Source: Haemaphysalis longicornis
Taxonomy: Eukaryota > Arthropoda > Arachnida > Ixodida > Ixodidae
NCBI GenBank assembly: GCA_013339765.2
Contig: CM023454.1
Coordinates: 146,077,949-146,141,948 of the forward strand
Reading direction: 5' to 3'
DNA length: 64,000 nucleotides
Below, piece by piece: positions 51,541 to 62,000 of the stretch. The position numbers and the translations under genes were made by a program. The notes under the pieces are model-generated. The model saw only the letters and a list, made by a program, of their open reading frames with translations, had not been told where the DNA came from and did no database searches. Numbering within the stretch: position 1 is the stretch's first letter; each line of letters begins with the position of its first letter.

Positions 51541-52242
51541 ACAGAAGGAGACAAGGCAGTAAGACAAATGTCCACCTAAAACGGGTTCATCAACGCAAGA
51601 TGCAACAGAAGCCTCAAGAAGAAAACCACAAGAAGCTTAAAGTCGACTACCGATCAAGCTCACGTCCGTGGCATATAACGACGCAGCCAATCAAGACCAA
51701 GACTGGGAGGTGGCAGTGTAGTCACCACAGCGCTACAGGTAGGTCAGCCATCCGTAACACCACTACACACGACCCCCACACCAAAGGAAGCAGCTAGGTT
51801 ATACAGGAACATACTTATGCACACCAAGCCCAATGCAGACACAGTTTACCGGGCGCTTACTCAGGCAACCACAGGAAATGGAAACAGACACGGCCACTAC
51901 AGGCAGCACACCACTAGAGTCAACCAAAAAATAGGAAATGAAAATGCACACAGCCCTAGCAATGTCGAAATGGCGCGGAAGCCTAAACGATGCAGATCGC
52001 TATCATCAGACTCAACAGGAGAAATGGCCGACCACAAAATTGAGTTACAGGTCATAGCGCAAAAGCAGGCTGAATTAGAGCAGACTATAGAGAACGCAAT
52101 ACAAAGGAAAATCGAAGTCCTCATCCCAGGGATTGTAGAAAAGGTTATCGAAATCCTGACGCCCCTCATAATAACACAAATCCTCACGCATGTACAAGGC
52201 CTCACAGTGGACAAAGAAGCCCACCATGCTTAAAGAAATTGT

Positions 52243-55200
52243 AATATGGCAATGAAACTGCACAAGTTTCCGGAACACGAAAGGAGCGCTACACCAGTCC
52301 ACACAAGCCCAAAGCGACAAACTGGACATCATTTTACTTCAAGAGCCAGGCAAGCAAACCCAACTTACTGGGTACATAACCTATCAAAACAATGACGCAT
52401 TTGCCACCCTTGCCCCAAAATACTTGTATTTCGATGTAATACAAGAAACAGAGCAGGAACATACTGCTCCTACGCAATAAGCAGTGTGATATAAACATTA
52501 CCAACATAGATAGTCCGCCAAAGGAGAAAGTGCATCATGTCAAACATGCAATGAAAGTAATAGCTGGAAAAAATGTTGCACCTTATAGCTGGTGATTTCA
52601 ATGCGTACACATAGCCTGGGGATACAAAATAGACTCGCCAAAAGGTCTTCAGCTGTGCAACTTCATGCAGGAAGCGGGATTTACAGTCCTAAATGACATC
52701 GCAGATTCCACAAAAACAGGCAACTCTGTTGAAATGTATACCAACCCAAACCTTACTTTCTGCAAGGGACCCCTGCAAACCAAGTGGACGAACACGCATA
52801 ACACCTTAAGAAGTGAACACTCAATCATACAAATAAAAGTTGGCATACGAGTGGCAAAAAGGGAAACCAAACATGGTATCACAGATTGGCACCAAATACG
52901 CATGGAACCGCAAACTGTTCAGGCAAAAAGTGTCTCAGAATGGGTACATTTAGAAACAGTCCAGAAACAGCACTCAAAGTGCCTGCAACAACACGAGGAT
53001 CAGGCAAGCGCTGACAACCACTTTTTACACATTTGGGAGGCAAGATTAGGACTCACAAGGCGATGGAAAAAGCACAAAACAAACCGTACGCTGAACGCGC
53101 GCATCGACAGAATAAACAAAGAGATACAAGAGTACTCCGACCAACTCATCCGAGAACAATGGGACGAAACGTGCGAGACACAATGGTACCCTCAATCTCA
53201 CCCGCACCTGGGGCCTTGTCAGAGCACTCAAAGAGCCAAGCAAAAGCAAGACCATGAACAACCACAAAATCTTGCAGCTCATGCGCACGTACAAGGACAA
53301 CCATGCACAACCCCTGTAAGGTTTACAAAACCCGTACATCCCTGCACGACAACAACCTGCCTTTTGTAGGCAGGTTGTATGAAGTACCCACAGTATGGGT
53401 AGCAGTATGAAGGCAGCAGTGTGAAGGACCCACCATCAAGCATGAAATCAGTGAACCATTTACGTTGCTTGATCTTCGAACGTCCCTTCACAGAAAGAGA
53501 GAAAATAAAGCACAGGGCCTGATCGACTAACCACAGCCAAAATTAGGAACCTTTCTGAGGCAGATCAGGAATTCCTGCTCAAAACCATCAATGAGGCATG
53601 CGCACTGGGCACAGTGCCAACTGAATGGAAGACTGCGAACATCACCTTCATACCAAAACCGGGAAAAGACCCTGCCATACAGCAACTTCGGCCCATCTCC
53701 CTGACCGCGAATGCTGGAAAGATCATGAAAAGAATGGTACTGGACACGCTACGAAAACACATGGAGCAACAAAACATTCTGCCACACAATATCATTGGAT
53801 ACAAATCTCACCTATCCACACAAGATGCCTAACTTGTATTATACGATGAAACGTATAACGAGGTTAGCATAGCTCAGCTCATGCAATTCTGGCCATAGAC
53901 TTGAAGAAGGTTTTTGATAATGTGGCACATGATGCAATGCTAGAAGGATTATCCAAGACTGGTTCTGGGCAACGCATGTACAATCATGTCAGAAGTTTCC
54001 TGGCGGGTCGAATGTACACATTGCACCTGGGAGAAATCAAATCCCAGCAATTGCAACACTCATAACAGGGAATCCCACAAGGCTCCGTACTTTCACCAAC
54101 ACTCTTCAACCCTGCTATGCTCAGGATACACAGTGCCTTACAGACAATTGGAAATATCGGACACATGATATACGCCAATGACTTTACATTGTGGGTTGAA
54201 ACAGGCTCACCAGCCGACATACAGGCTACGTTACAATAGGCAGTCGATAACATCAGTAAGGCAGCAGAAGAAATTGGACTAGAGTGTTCGTCGGAAAAGG
54301 CGGAGCTTCTTCTCACACATAACCGTTATCCCAATTATTTACAAAATTCCTTACAAAAAGCTAATCTGGGTACCTGGACACCACATTCAAAGCGACGGCG
54401 GAGGCCATGCCACAACTCAGCCCATACGTCGGCAAGGAGAACAAGTCCTGAACATGATGCGCAGAATCACGAACAAACAAAATGGTATAAGGGAACAAGA
54501 CCTCCTACGACGACCGGATGCACTCCTTATTTCACGAATACGGTACCGTGCAGCATACACCAGTTTCACAAAAACTCAGAAAGAAAGAATTAGCTCTCTG
54601 ATGAGGAAGGCGACGAAGATTACGTAGACGTTCCCATCAACGCCAGCACCAAACGAATTCTTGAGACAGGAGCGATTACACGCTGGAAGAGATCGTAGCT
54701 GTCCACAGGTACAACCAGCACCTCAGACTTGAAGCAACAGTTCAAGGGATACAAATACTTCAGTGTCTATGGTACACACCTGAGCAGCTTATTATACCAC
54801 TGGAGCGTCTAAACCCACGACAGCCAGCCTCCTCAAAGTTACACATGCGTTGCCAACGCAAGAAAGTCAGAAGGAGCATCCGAGCCAAATACTTGGATAA
54901 ACGAGCAGCTGGGGACCAATTCAACAACCACGTATACACAGATACAGCAGTAACAGACCCAGAAGCAAGTATAGCCTATGCTTACCTCAAAGGAAAATTG
55001 GAGTACCAGCAGTGCATCCCCACTATGGAACCCATCTGGGCTGAGCTCACAGCCAACGCCACTGCCATTGCTCACACATCCAGCCTCACGAAGCAAACGT
55101 ACATATACACGGACTCAAAAGCGCCTGCCACCAACTGCTAGGCATGAAGCCGCCACGACCCATAGCTACGGCCATCAACAACAGCATCAGAGGAGCTGTA

Positions 55201-55695
55201 AACGTGTACTCGATTCCTGGGCACGAAGAAATGGCAGGTCATGAAAAAGCTAATCAGCTGGCCCGAGAAGCCGCAGCCCAGGCTCCTGCCAACCTCGAAC
55301 CAAATGCAACACTCAGGGTCCCAACAGCACCTAAATTCAAGGACTACTCCACGGGAAGGAGGGAGCTACCACAGCTCTCTGACACGCTCACAAGACAACA
55401 ACCAAACCTAATAAGACAAGCTCAGAAAGACAGCTTCGACACTACAGCTAGACTAGATCAGATATGGGGAGATCCTCACACACCACCCTCTACTTTTTTC
55501 ACATGTAACGTCATACTAGACCAAGATCGCATCCTCTGGAACTGCACAACCATACACAACACTACAAACACACCCGACAAAGGATGGCTGACCGCAACAA
55601 CAACAACCACCACCGAAGAGCAGAGGCAACTGGCGGCGTACATCAAGCAGCGGCTTGAAGACGTCACCAGAGGTCCTCTGGAACGTGAGGATTAA
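52243..55695 (+). pseudogene. LINE ORF2: endonuclease, RT (YAND), RNase H
   Basis: The endonuclease opens at about 52244 where TGG has become TGA (WQ*NC), with ILLQEPGKQ and AGDFNAYT. RT: WKTANITFIPKPGKDP, LRPISLTANAGKIMKRM, LAIDLKKVFDNVAHDAM, IPQGSVLSPTLFN and a mutated box IYANDFTLW at 54168-54194, so YADD has become YAND. RNase H: NNHVYTDTA, EPIWAELTANATAI, YIYTDSKAP, then SIPGHEEMAGHEKANQLARE. The C-terminal finger is reduced (FFTCNVILDQDRILWNC). Long open stretches remain (55144-55695). Confidence 0.85.
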
Positions 55696-55765
55696 GCAGG
55701 CCTGCGTGCATATATTTCCTAAAAGCTTTTTCCTTCTCTCTCTCTCTCTCTCTCTCTATCTCTGT

Positions 55766-56010
55766 ATATAATTTTCACGTTCCTCTTGTAACGCACGTGG
55801 AGCAAGGCAACGGGGTTCCGTAAACGCTGTAGTAGGGTGCCTCGATATACGAGCGGATCCGCCGTACGACAGAGCTGGCATCGAGGCACCCGGCGTGGAG
55901 CAGTGAAATTCGGTTAAATTTAAATTGACTTGAGAAAACCTCTTGCGCATTTCCCTCGGGAAAAGCGAGACGGGAGAGGAACAGCATAACAGCGTCGTCG
56001 TATCTCGTCT
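55766..56010. mobile_element. Repeat with ACGATAGTCTTT-type ends, copy B, right half
   Basis: Matches 39320-39545: TTCACGTTC...TGGAACGCACGTG-like, GCTGGCATCGA, GAGCAGTG.AA..CGGTTAAAT..AAAT, TGAG, GGAACAGCAT. On the minus strand both copies even read alike (SMPAL..G..AR.SR.PT), which reflects DNA similarity and perhaps an old coding segment. Confidence 0.7.
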
Positions 56011-56370
56011 CATAGAGTCACGGTGCTAAAACACCGGGACACTCGCTTTACAGAGTCTCGCGCTAGAACGCTTCGCCCTTCAAAGACAAGAGACATTTAC
56101 AACAAAGCTGTATACCTCTGCACCGAACGGTTCATCTCCATGGGTAAAAATTGCAAGGTGCCAAGAGTACGCTTATACACTGCATGCTTCGACTCTCCCC
56201 AGGTGTCACTTTAGTGAAGATAACCCGAGATATTTTTGCAATGCTCACGCAATCTGTCATATAACACGTCTTACCGTTTGTCCTGAATATTTTCCTGAAA
56301 TCTATTGGAACATGGAACTTCATGGAACATGCAGCTCAGCCTAACAACCGTTCGTGGGACCTCTTTTCAG

Positions 56371-56541
56371 GCGATGATCAAAACTGGTCTAAAAGGACGC
56401 CTTGAAGTCATAAGCGATCAGGAAACCCGCTACGTGATGCTCTCGTTCGGCATGTTCGTCAGAGCGTACCGAACGGGCGACGGCTGGCAGGACAACTCGC
56501 GGGGTAATGTGAACAGCTCGCTCGCGATGGACTACGCCACG
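56371..56541 (+). CDS. Candidate host exon 2, unknown protein
   Basis: 171 nt, 57 codons, phase 0 at both ends, between acceptor GGACCTCTTTTCAG (ending 56370) and a strong donor ACG-GTGAGTGC at 56542. Reads AMIKTGLKGRLEVISDQETR, RYVMLSFGMFVRAYRTGDG, then WQDNSRGNVNSSLAMDYAT. Balanced composition and both splice sites favour a real exon. Phase and strand agree with the exon at 22487-22634, so both may belong to one gene, with a GC-AG intron of 33,736 bp between them. I do not recognise the family; a secreted or extracellular protein is possible from the NSS sequon, but that is a guess. Confidence 0.6.
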
Positions 56542-57589
56542 GTGAGTGCTTCGAGCGACTGTTTTAGTGCGCAGCCACTTTGGCGGCTGCTGCTGCGGTT
56601 TCACGGCGGCGTCGTGGCCGAGCGAACGATGGCAAAGAACACTGATGTGAAACACAGGAGGAGAGTGTAGCGAAATTGTGATGAGGACGGCCGTTTTCCG
56701 AGGCGGCGCGAGACGCTCCTCTGAAAGCGTGAGGGACAGGGCAGTTGCCGAGCCCGCGACGGACACGACCAGGTCGACCAGGTTGTTTTTCCCTTGGATC
56801 CGCTTTCAGTGTGCGGGACACACTGGAACAGCATTGGGAAATCGGGTTAAACTTCGCCTCTCACCTCAGCGCTTCTCCTAGCTGAGCAAGAACAACACAA
56901 AGCCTAGCAAACGTAGCAAAACTTAGCAACCCCGGAAGAAACTAGATCGCCCCCAGCTCCGATGTCCTTTTTTTGCAACTGAACACCTGTCACACACCGT
57001 TTCAACACATTACAGAAAGCCAAGCATGTTGCCGTCATTCAATACCCTTTTCGCCACACAACTATAATCGTTTTTTTTTTATTTTAACTGTCAAAATTCA
57101 TAATTCACGTGCCAAAACTAAACTTGGGGCATGCATGGGACGGACTGTATATGAAAACGAGCCATCATTGCAGACGGACAATTTTTTTTTTTGCTTTTGG
57201 ACAATTCTTACGAGTAGACGAAGATATGAGGGGATGTCTCGTTCGTTACAGTGCAATTTTACATGCATGCATGGCTTTATTCTATGAACAGCTGAACACC
57301 TTTTCCGCAACCTATCAACACACGTAGAAAACCAAGTGTGTTGAAGTTGAAAAACACCCTTTTTCAACACAAAATGGGTGTATAGCTAGGAAAAAGGTGT
57401 TGAGATTTAAGAAAGATGGTTTAATGTGCTCCAACACTCTTTTTTTCACTTATGCTACACCATTTTTTGCCAAAAAAGGGTGTAAAAAATTTAGTGTGAT
57501 ATATTCTTCGCAACTTGGCGGTTCTCCAACGGAGACGAAACCGTTGAGGGGTAGAGGTATACAGCTTTGCTGTAAACGTCCGTCTAGTA
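56542..57589. other. Unassigned intron-like DNA with 78-bp direct repeats
   Basis: A degenerate ~78-bp block (CTGAACACCT...CAACACA...AGAAA.CCAAG..TGTTG...ACCCTTTT) occurs at about 56979-57060 and again at 57291-57372. A T-rich/A-rich ACACCATTTTTTGCC / AAAAAAGGGTGTAAA pair at 57460-57488 is an inverted repeat. Probably a small MITE-like unit. Confidence 0.5.
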
Positions 57590-58030
57590 GTGTACGTAGA
57601 CGCAGCGGAATACAGACACCACCAGGCCTTCACCGCAATCGCTGTTTGCAATTAAACCAAAGCTTACACTCTTGATTTCATCACAATCCGGACGCCCGCC
57701 CGGGAAACCAGTGTAAGGGCGGGGATAGCGCTGACCCTTTCACTCAACTGTACCCCCGTAACAATCATTTCAGACTCTAAAACCGTTCTTCGAAATTTTG
57801 CCCCTGGACGCATATCCCCAAGGCGTTAAAACTTTCACTCAAGAACCCCCGCAGTCTCCTGTACAACTGATCTGGACCCCGCTCATTCCGGGCTCGAGGG
57901 AAACGAGGCGGCCCATTACAGCCCGACGACTTGCTGTCCGGGCTGGACCAAGACCGTATCCCTACCACAGAGCCCGGTCCACGCGGGACCGTCTGATAGG
58001 TTACCATGACATCACCTTCTCTCACTCTCT
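57590..58030 (+). pseudogene. I-group LINE RNase H fragment
   Basis: The plus strand in changing frames: VDAAEYRHHQAFTAIAV, TIISDSKTVLRNFAPGRISP and AHSGLEGNEAAH...TTCCPGW, then RARSTRDRLIGYHDITF. Matches the RNase H of the LINEs at 47225 and 13790. No RT or tail nearby, so a small fragment. Confidence 0.8.
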
Positions 58031-58162
58031 AAAAATGACAGAGTCAGTCGGCCCCGCGTTTAGTCCGCCGGCCGCCGACGGGTCGTCGCAATCCGTTCGC
58101 TCAGTTGAAACTAAGCCACAACATGTTTGTGAATGGAAGAATGTGCCTTTCGTTATTTTTTA

Positions 58163-58460
58163 AATGCAGAGCATTTCTTTAACTCACGATGTCACCCGTT
58201 CTTGGCGTCCGTAGTTGTCCGCATCGCTCGCCTCGACATGCCCGGCTCAGACGTTTCGCTATCGGCGCGATCAACATTCGATAGCGCGCCCAGGCACGTC
58301 TCAAGGACACTCTCTCCCCTCTCTCGGACACAACGTGCGCCGAGGCTGCCAATTTTACTGCTGACGAGCGCTCTCTCGTCAGCAGTTGCCACAAGTGCAA
58401 CAACATTAACGTAACGCAAACTACTTAACGTCGTGCGCCCCCGGAAATGCTCTGCATTTG
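58163..58460. repeat. AAATGC-AGA-GCATTT element, bounded copy
   Basis: AAATGCAGAGCATTTC at 58164-58179 and its inverse GAAATGCTCTGCATTT at 58444-58459 bound ~296 bp. The first end is followed by TTTAACTCACGATGTCACCC and the GTCCGTAGTTGTCCGCATCG block, as at 34485 and (minus) 20695. Just outside the right end, CCCCTCGCGAGGGGGA...ACTGCGTCGC resembles 20436-20468 (CCCCGCGAGGGGGAC...ATGCGTCGC). Confidence 0.65.
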
Positions 58461-58860
58461 ATCGTGCCCCTCGCGAGGGGGATGTTTCACTGCGTCGCCA
58501 TGCGAACATTTGCCACGCTTTAGTTTCAGTTCCGTATCTCCCCGCCGCGGCCGTGGAGAGAAGGCGGCCGGCCGCGACTCTCGCCACCGTGGCGCTGCGG
58601 TTGCGAGTTGCGCTAGGAAAGCGAGCGTCGTCTGCTAGCGGGGAGCGGAACGCGTTCCGCTCGGCGTCTCCTTCTGATTGGCTTTCAATTTTTTTGTTGT
58701 ACATTGTATCAAGCTCCAAGTCTAGGTCACCCCACACAAGCGCTGCTCAAGCGCACATTAGACGCTTCGCTGACTGGTGCGCTAGTAGGAAAATATAAGG
58801 CCACCTGAAGGCGGGAGAAGTCAGCGAAGCCAGTATAAGTACTAAGGCAATAAAATCAAC
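58461..58860. other. Unassigned
   Basis: GC-rich first half, no gene recognised. The last 13 bases (CAATAAAATCAAC, 58848-58860) are the left TSD of the next SINE. Confidence 0.35.
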
Positions 58861-59010
58861 TTTGGAGACGAAAGCAAAAACGCCCGTGTGTACGAGATTT
58901 CGCCGCACGTTAAAGATCCCCATGTGGTCAAAATTAATCCTGTGACCTCCACTATGGCGCGCCTCATCCCCTGCGTTGCGTCGGCGCGTTAAATCCTACA
59001 ATCAATAAAT
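58861..59010 (+). mobile_element. Ruka-type SINE, 5' truncated
   Basis: The tRNA-like head is missing; the body from GGAGACGAAAGCAAAAACGC through GATCCCCATGTGGTC to (AATCAATA)n matches 11113-11262. Direct repeats CAATAAAATC[A/C]AC at 58848-58860 and 59011-59023 (one mismatch) are the TSD. Confidence 0.85.
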
Positions 59011-59023
59011 CAATAAAATCCAC

Positions 59024-60228
59024 TGAAAATTTTACCGTACAGTGTAAAACGAAGGGAGCAGAAAGCACTTTTTTTGCGCTGGGAGAACAAGCACATCGGT
59101 CAGATGCACGACCACACATTTGCGAACGCTCTTCCGTCTAAGAAATGCAATTGGTAGACGTGAGATATTGCGGAAAATTGTGGGACGCTTACTGCACGAG
59201 CGCTATACAACAAATAGTCACCTAAGCTGCTTGAAATGCTGAAATAAATGGAAGTGTAAACTTGTTATACGTAATATACGTCACATTCCCAAAGCCAGTA
59301 GCCGCTGCCCCCTGGCCGACTGGTCTGGAGCGCTATGCATTTTGTTTTGCCAGCTGCAAGTTCGAATCCCCGAGGATACATTCTTTTTTTAAGTTCATTT
59401 TTTCCCCTTTCGACCGATGTTTTCTATACTTAGTTCCCAAGTTTTTGGCCCTAACGTTCCCTGCTCCGCGAACGAGTTCGCAGGACGCGCGCAGACTGAC
59501 ACCTGAGCGCCTAGCGAGTTCTCGTTGGCGTGCTGTTGCGATAAGCACCGACTGCTTGCCGGCAGTACGGGCACAGGACCAGAATCAGCAGACCCTTGGC
59601 GTGGTGCGAACCCGCTTTTTACGATGCAGGCATGAGTGAGGCAACCGTCCAATAGTGGGGGAAAGCGCATGGCATTTGAGCGTCGTCGTTGACGTGGAGG
59701 GCGCTTCATCCACTGCGTAGCCCTCGGCTAGTGATTGCTACGATTCCAAGCCGTCCTGGGAGGCTTATCTTAGGACTTTTACAGCCGACAACATGGCAGA
59801 AGTGCGGTATGACGATTATTAAAATATCGAGAGTGTCCATCCAAGGATAACGTCGGATGTCAAGCATGTTGGTTTACAGAGCCTAAGCGAGAGCTTGTTT
59901 GAATGCTAATCTTGGACATCGTGTAATCACGGTGCACCTCCTGCCGTCGTCACAGCGTTTAGTTGGTGCGGCCGCCGCAAACCGCGCATGGTAGTTTTTC
60001 TTCTTTCAGGCTTTATAAAATAATTACCGACTAATCAACCGGATAAACAATGAAAAGTGTGCAAATTTGAGACAGTCTTCGCAGGGGAAGCAAAAACGGG
60101 AGCTTGAAAAATTCACTTCAGTGTCCCTTAACTTCCTGTGCGTGCTCTTGGATACGTTGATCAGCGGGCCAGGCAGTCATTACACGATGATTATCTGTCG
60201 ACCACCACTAACCTTTTCAGCCTCATAA
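59024..60228. other. Unassigned, with one tRNA-like sequence
   Basis: A tRNA-like stretch (59311-59376: TGGCCGACTGGTCTGGAGCG and AGTTCGAATCCCCGAGG) resembles Leu/Ser-type A and B boxes but has no foldable anticodon arm; probably a SINE head. Nothing else recognised. Confidence 0.45.
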
Positions 60229-60240
60229 AGTTTCCTCTTA

Positions 60241-60453
60241 CCCCGCCACGGTGGCTCAGCATGTAAGGGCTGTGCTGGTTAACCCGAGGATGCGGTGGCT
60301 GCTTTCCAGGCGGATAGTAAATGCGGAATCGCCCATGTTTTTGCATTTCGGCGCATGTTCAGGATCCCCAGGTGGTCGAAATCAATCCGGAAATTTCCAC
60401 TTCGGCGCGCCTAATAGCCCATGTGTAGCTTCAGCGCGCGGAACCCAATAACC
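60241..60453 (+). mobile_element. Diverged Ruka-type SINE
   Basis: CCCCGCCACGGTGGCTCAG head, GATCCCCAGGTGGTCGAAAT body, TTCCACTTCGGCGCGCCTAA near the end. Imperfect TSD AGTTTCC[T/G][C/T]TTA at 60229-60240 and 60454-60465 (10 of 12). Older than the copy at 11024. Confidence 0.75.
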
Positions 60454-60465
60454 AGTTTCCGTTTA

Positions 60466-61310
60466 GTTCCGAATGAAAACCTTGGCAAAAGTGGCCGTAA
60501 CCGTGTGCATCGTTGCTAAACGATTTTAAAGCTTCACTACGCCTTGTCTGTCAAGATCATTCATCGCGTCGCAATGATCTGGAGCCGCGGGATCGTAAAT
60601 ATCCCAGGTGCGACGTTACTCCACAACAGAAAAGTGTCGCAACTGCGCTTGATCACAGCCGCGCTGCTGCGGTGCATAAGCGACAGCATAGCAGCTGCTT
60701 CGTCGGCGCTTGGTCGCTCAGTCTAGCCATACAGGATGCTTCGGCTGGGTGGTCTGCAGGGGCGCATGACTCGATTCCTCAATATGAGTAGCGAAAGTTG
60801 CTACCACGACTAAATACTTCGCGGGCCATGGCACTCTCCTCCGTCAGAATTGAAGAAACGTAAAGACACACACCAACTAGATATTCATTCAGACTTATAA
60901 GCCTTAACTTGATGAACCATCAAGCCTTCACTTGATGAACCACTGTCCGTACAAAGCCAAACGGGTCCTTCGCACGTTATAACTATGTGGGAAAACCATG
61001 CCTCGGCTTTTAGTGGCGCCGAAGAAAAGCGACGCAAAACCCGGCATTCATTTCAACCAGCGTCGTGTTGTTTTTCAAAGACAAAGTAAAAAACACTGCA
61101 CGCGCTGCGTGCTGTTCGTACAGATTCTTTTTCATCGTCCTCTTCCTTGCGCGGCTCATTCCAACCACGTAACAGTTCAGCGCGATGTTCAAATACAATT
61201 TACAACATCCTCCACGCCCGACAAAGTTCGCTCGCCCAACTCCAACGGCACAACAGTCATCCTACGCGCCCGACAAAGTTCACTCGCCCAGCTTCAACGG
61301 GTACCGCAGC
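60466..61310. other. Unassigned
   Basis: No gene recognised. GTTCGCTCGCCCAACTCCAA at ~61227 recurs as GTTCACTCGCCCAGCTTCAA at ~61277, a ~50-bp tandem duplication leading into the GGAACNAATGG minisatellite. Confidence 0.45.
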
Positions 61311-61317
61311 GGTCGCG

Positions 61318-61435
61318 GAATAAATGGTCCCGGAACCAATGGTTCCGGAACAAATGGCTCCGGGTAATATGGTCCCGGAACTTAATGATCTCCGAACAAA
61401 TGGTCCCGACTTCAAACTAGGAAAAAATGGTTCCA
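61318..61435. repeat. GGTCCCGGAACNAAT minisatellite
   Basis: About seven units of 15-18 bases (AATGGTCCCGGAACCAATGG-like), each partly palindromic (GGTTCC/GGAACC). Confidence 0.85.
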
Positions 61436-61589
61436 CCACTACTGCAAATCTGCATGAGTGCCTGCATGTGAGAGGGAAGGGGGTCATTGTGTTTATATGT
61501 TTGCATTTGTGCACAATGTATTTTGCATCTGTTCATGTATATTACATTGGATGAGGCTGAATTTACTTGAATTAAATGCGGTATACGAA

Positions 61590-61660
61590 GTTTTTGTCAC
61601 ACGTGTGCTTCCTCGTCTACTTCCTCGTGTGCTTCCTCGCGTGCTTACCTTGTTTGCCTT
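61590..61660. repeat. GTGCTTCCTC tandem repeat
   Basis: Five imperfect copies of a 10-12 base unit (GTGCTTCCTC, CTACTTCCTC, GTGCTTACC). Confidence 0.75.
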
Positions 61661-61904
61661 TTTTTGTTATTGCGAATACCATGCAAACCAGTGGCGGACA
61701 TTTCAATCAAAATATGCGTGTACTGAACAGGCCGAGTACAATGACGGGCTGCCATACTTTTTTTCATGAAAGCAGTCTTCTTATGAAGCGGTGCAAGACA
61801 ACTGTTGTTTAAATTAGGCTGGTTCATGGGCAATACTCGCAAGGATACGAAGTTTTATTAACGTTTGAGAAGCGAGTCCACTTGAGCCTGTGCGTTGGGC
61901 GTAT

Positions 61905-62000
61905 TTACAGTGACGCAGGGACGTACCCAGAGGGGGGGGCCCGGGGGGCCCGGGCCCCCCCCGAAATTTTTTGGGCCCTACCCCCCTTTCCCGCGCCACC
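61905..62000. repeat. GC-palindromic repeat end
   Basis: GGGACGTACCCAG, then a GC-only core GGGGGGCCCGGGGGGCCCGGGCCCCCCCC-like palindrome (about 61937-61968), then GAAATTTTTTGGGCCCTACC. This kind of sequence marks ends of dispersed DNA repeats in several invertebrates; family unknown. Confidence 0.55.

Larger units (their letters stand above)
50500..55765 (+). mobile_element. Near-complete I-group LINE with (TC)n tail
   Basis: 5' end GGGGGCGCTAC, like the 5' end of the LINE at 565 (GGGGCGCTGC). 5' UTR to 50807, ORF1, endonuclease, RT, RNase H, C-terminal region, then a short 3' UTR and a (TC)n tail at 55733-55760. It interrupts a repeat whose unbroken copy is at 38890-39620, which independently fixes the insertion limits to within ~20 bases. 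Coding parts carry many stops. It belongs with the old LINE in pieces at 13294/20028/21470. Confidence 0.85.

Noticed and set aside
58133..58798. Overlapping frames of 93-181 residues
   Set aside because: They run through the AAATGC-family repeat and GC-rich DNA on both strands, with no domain.
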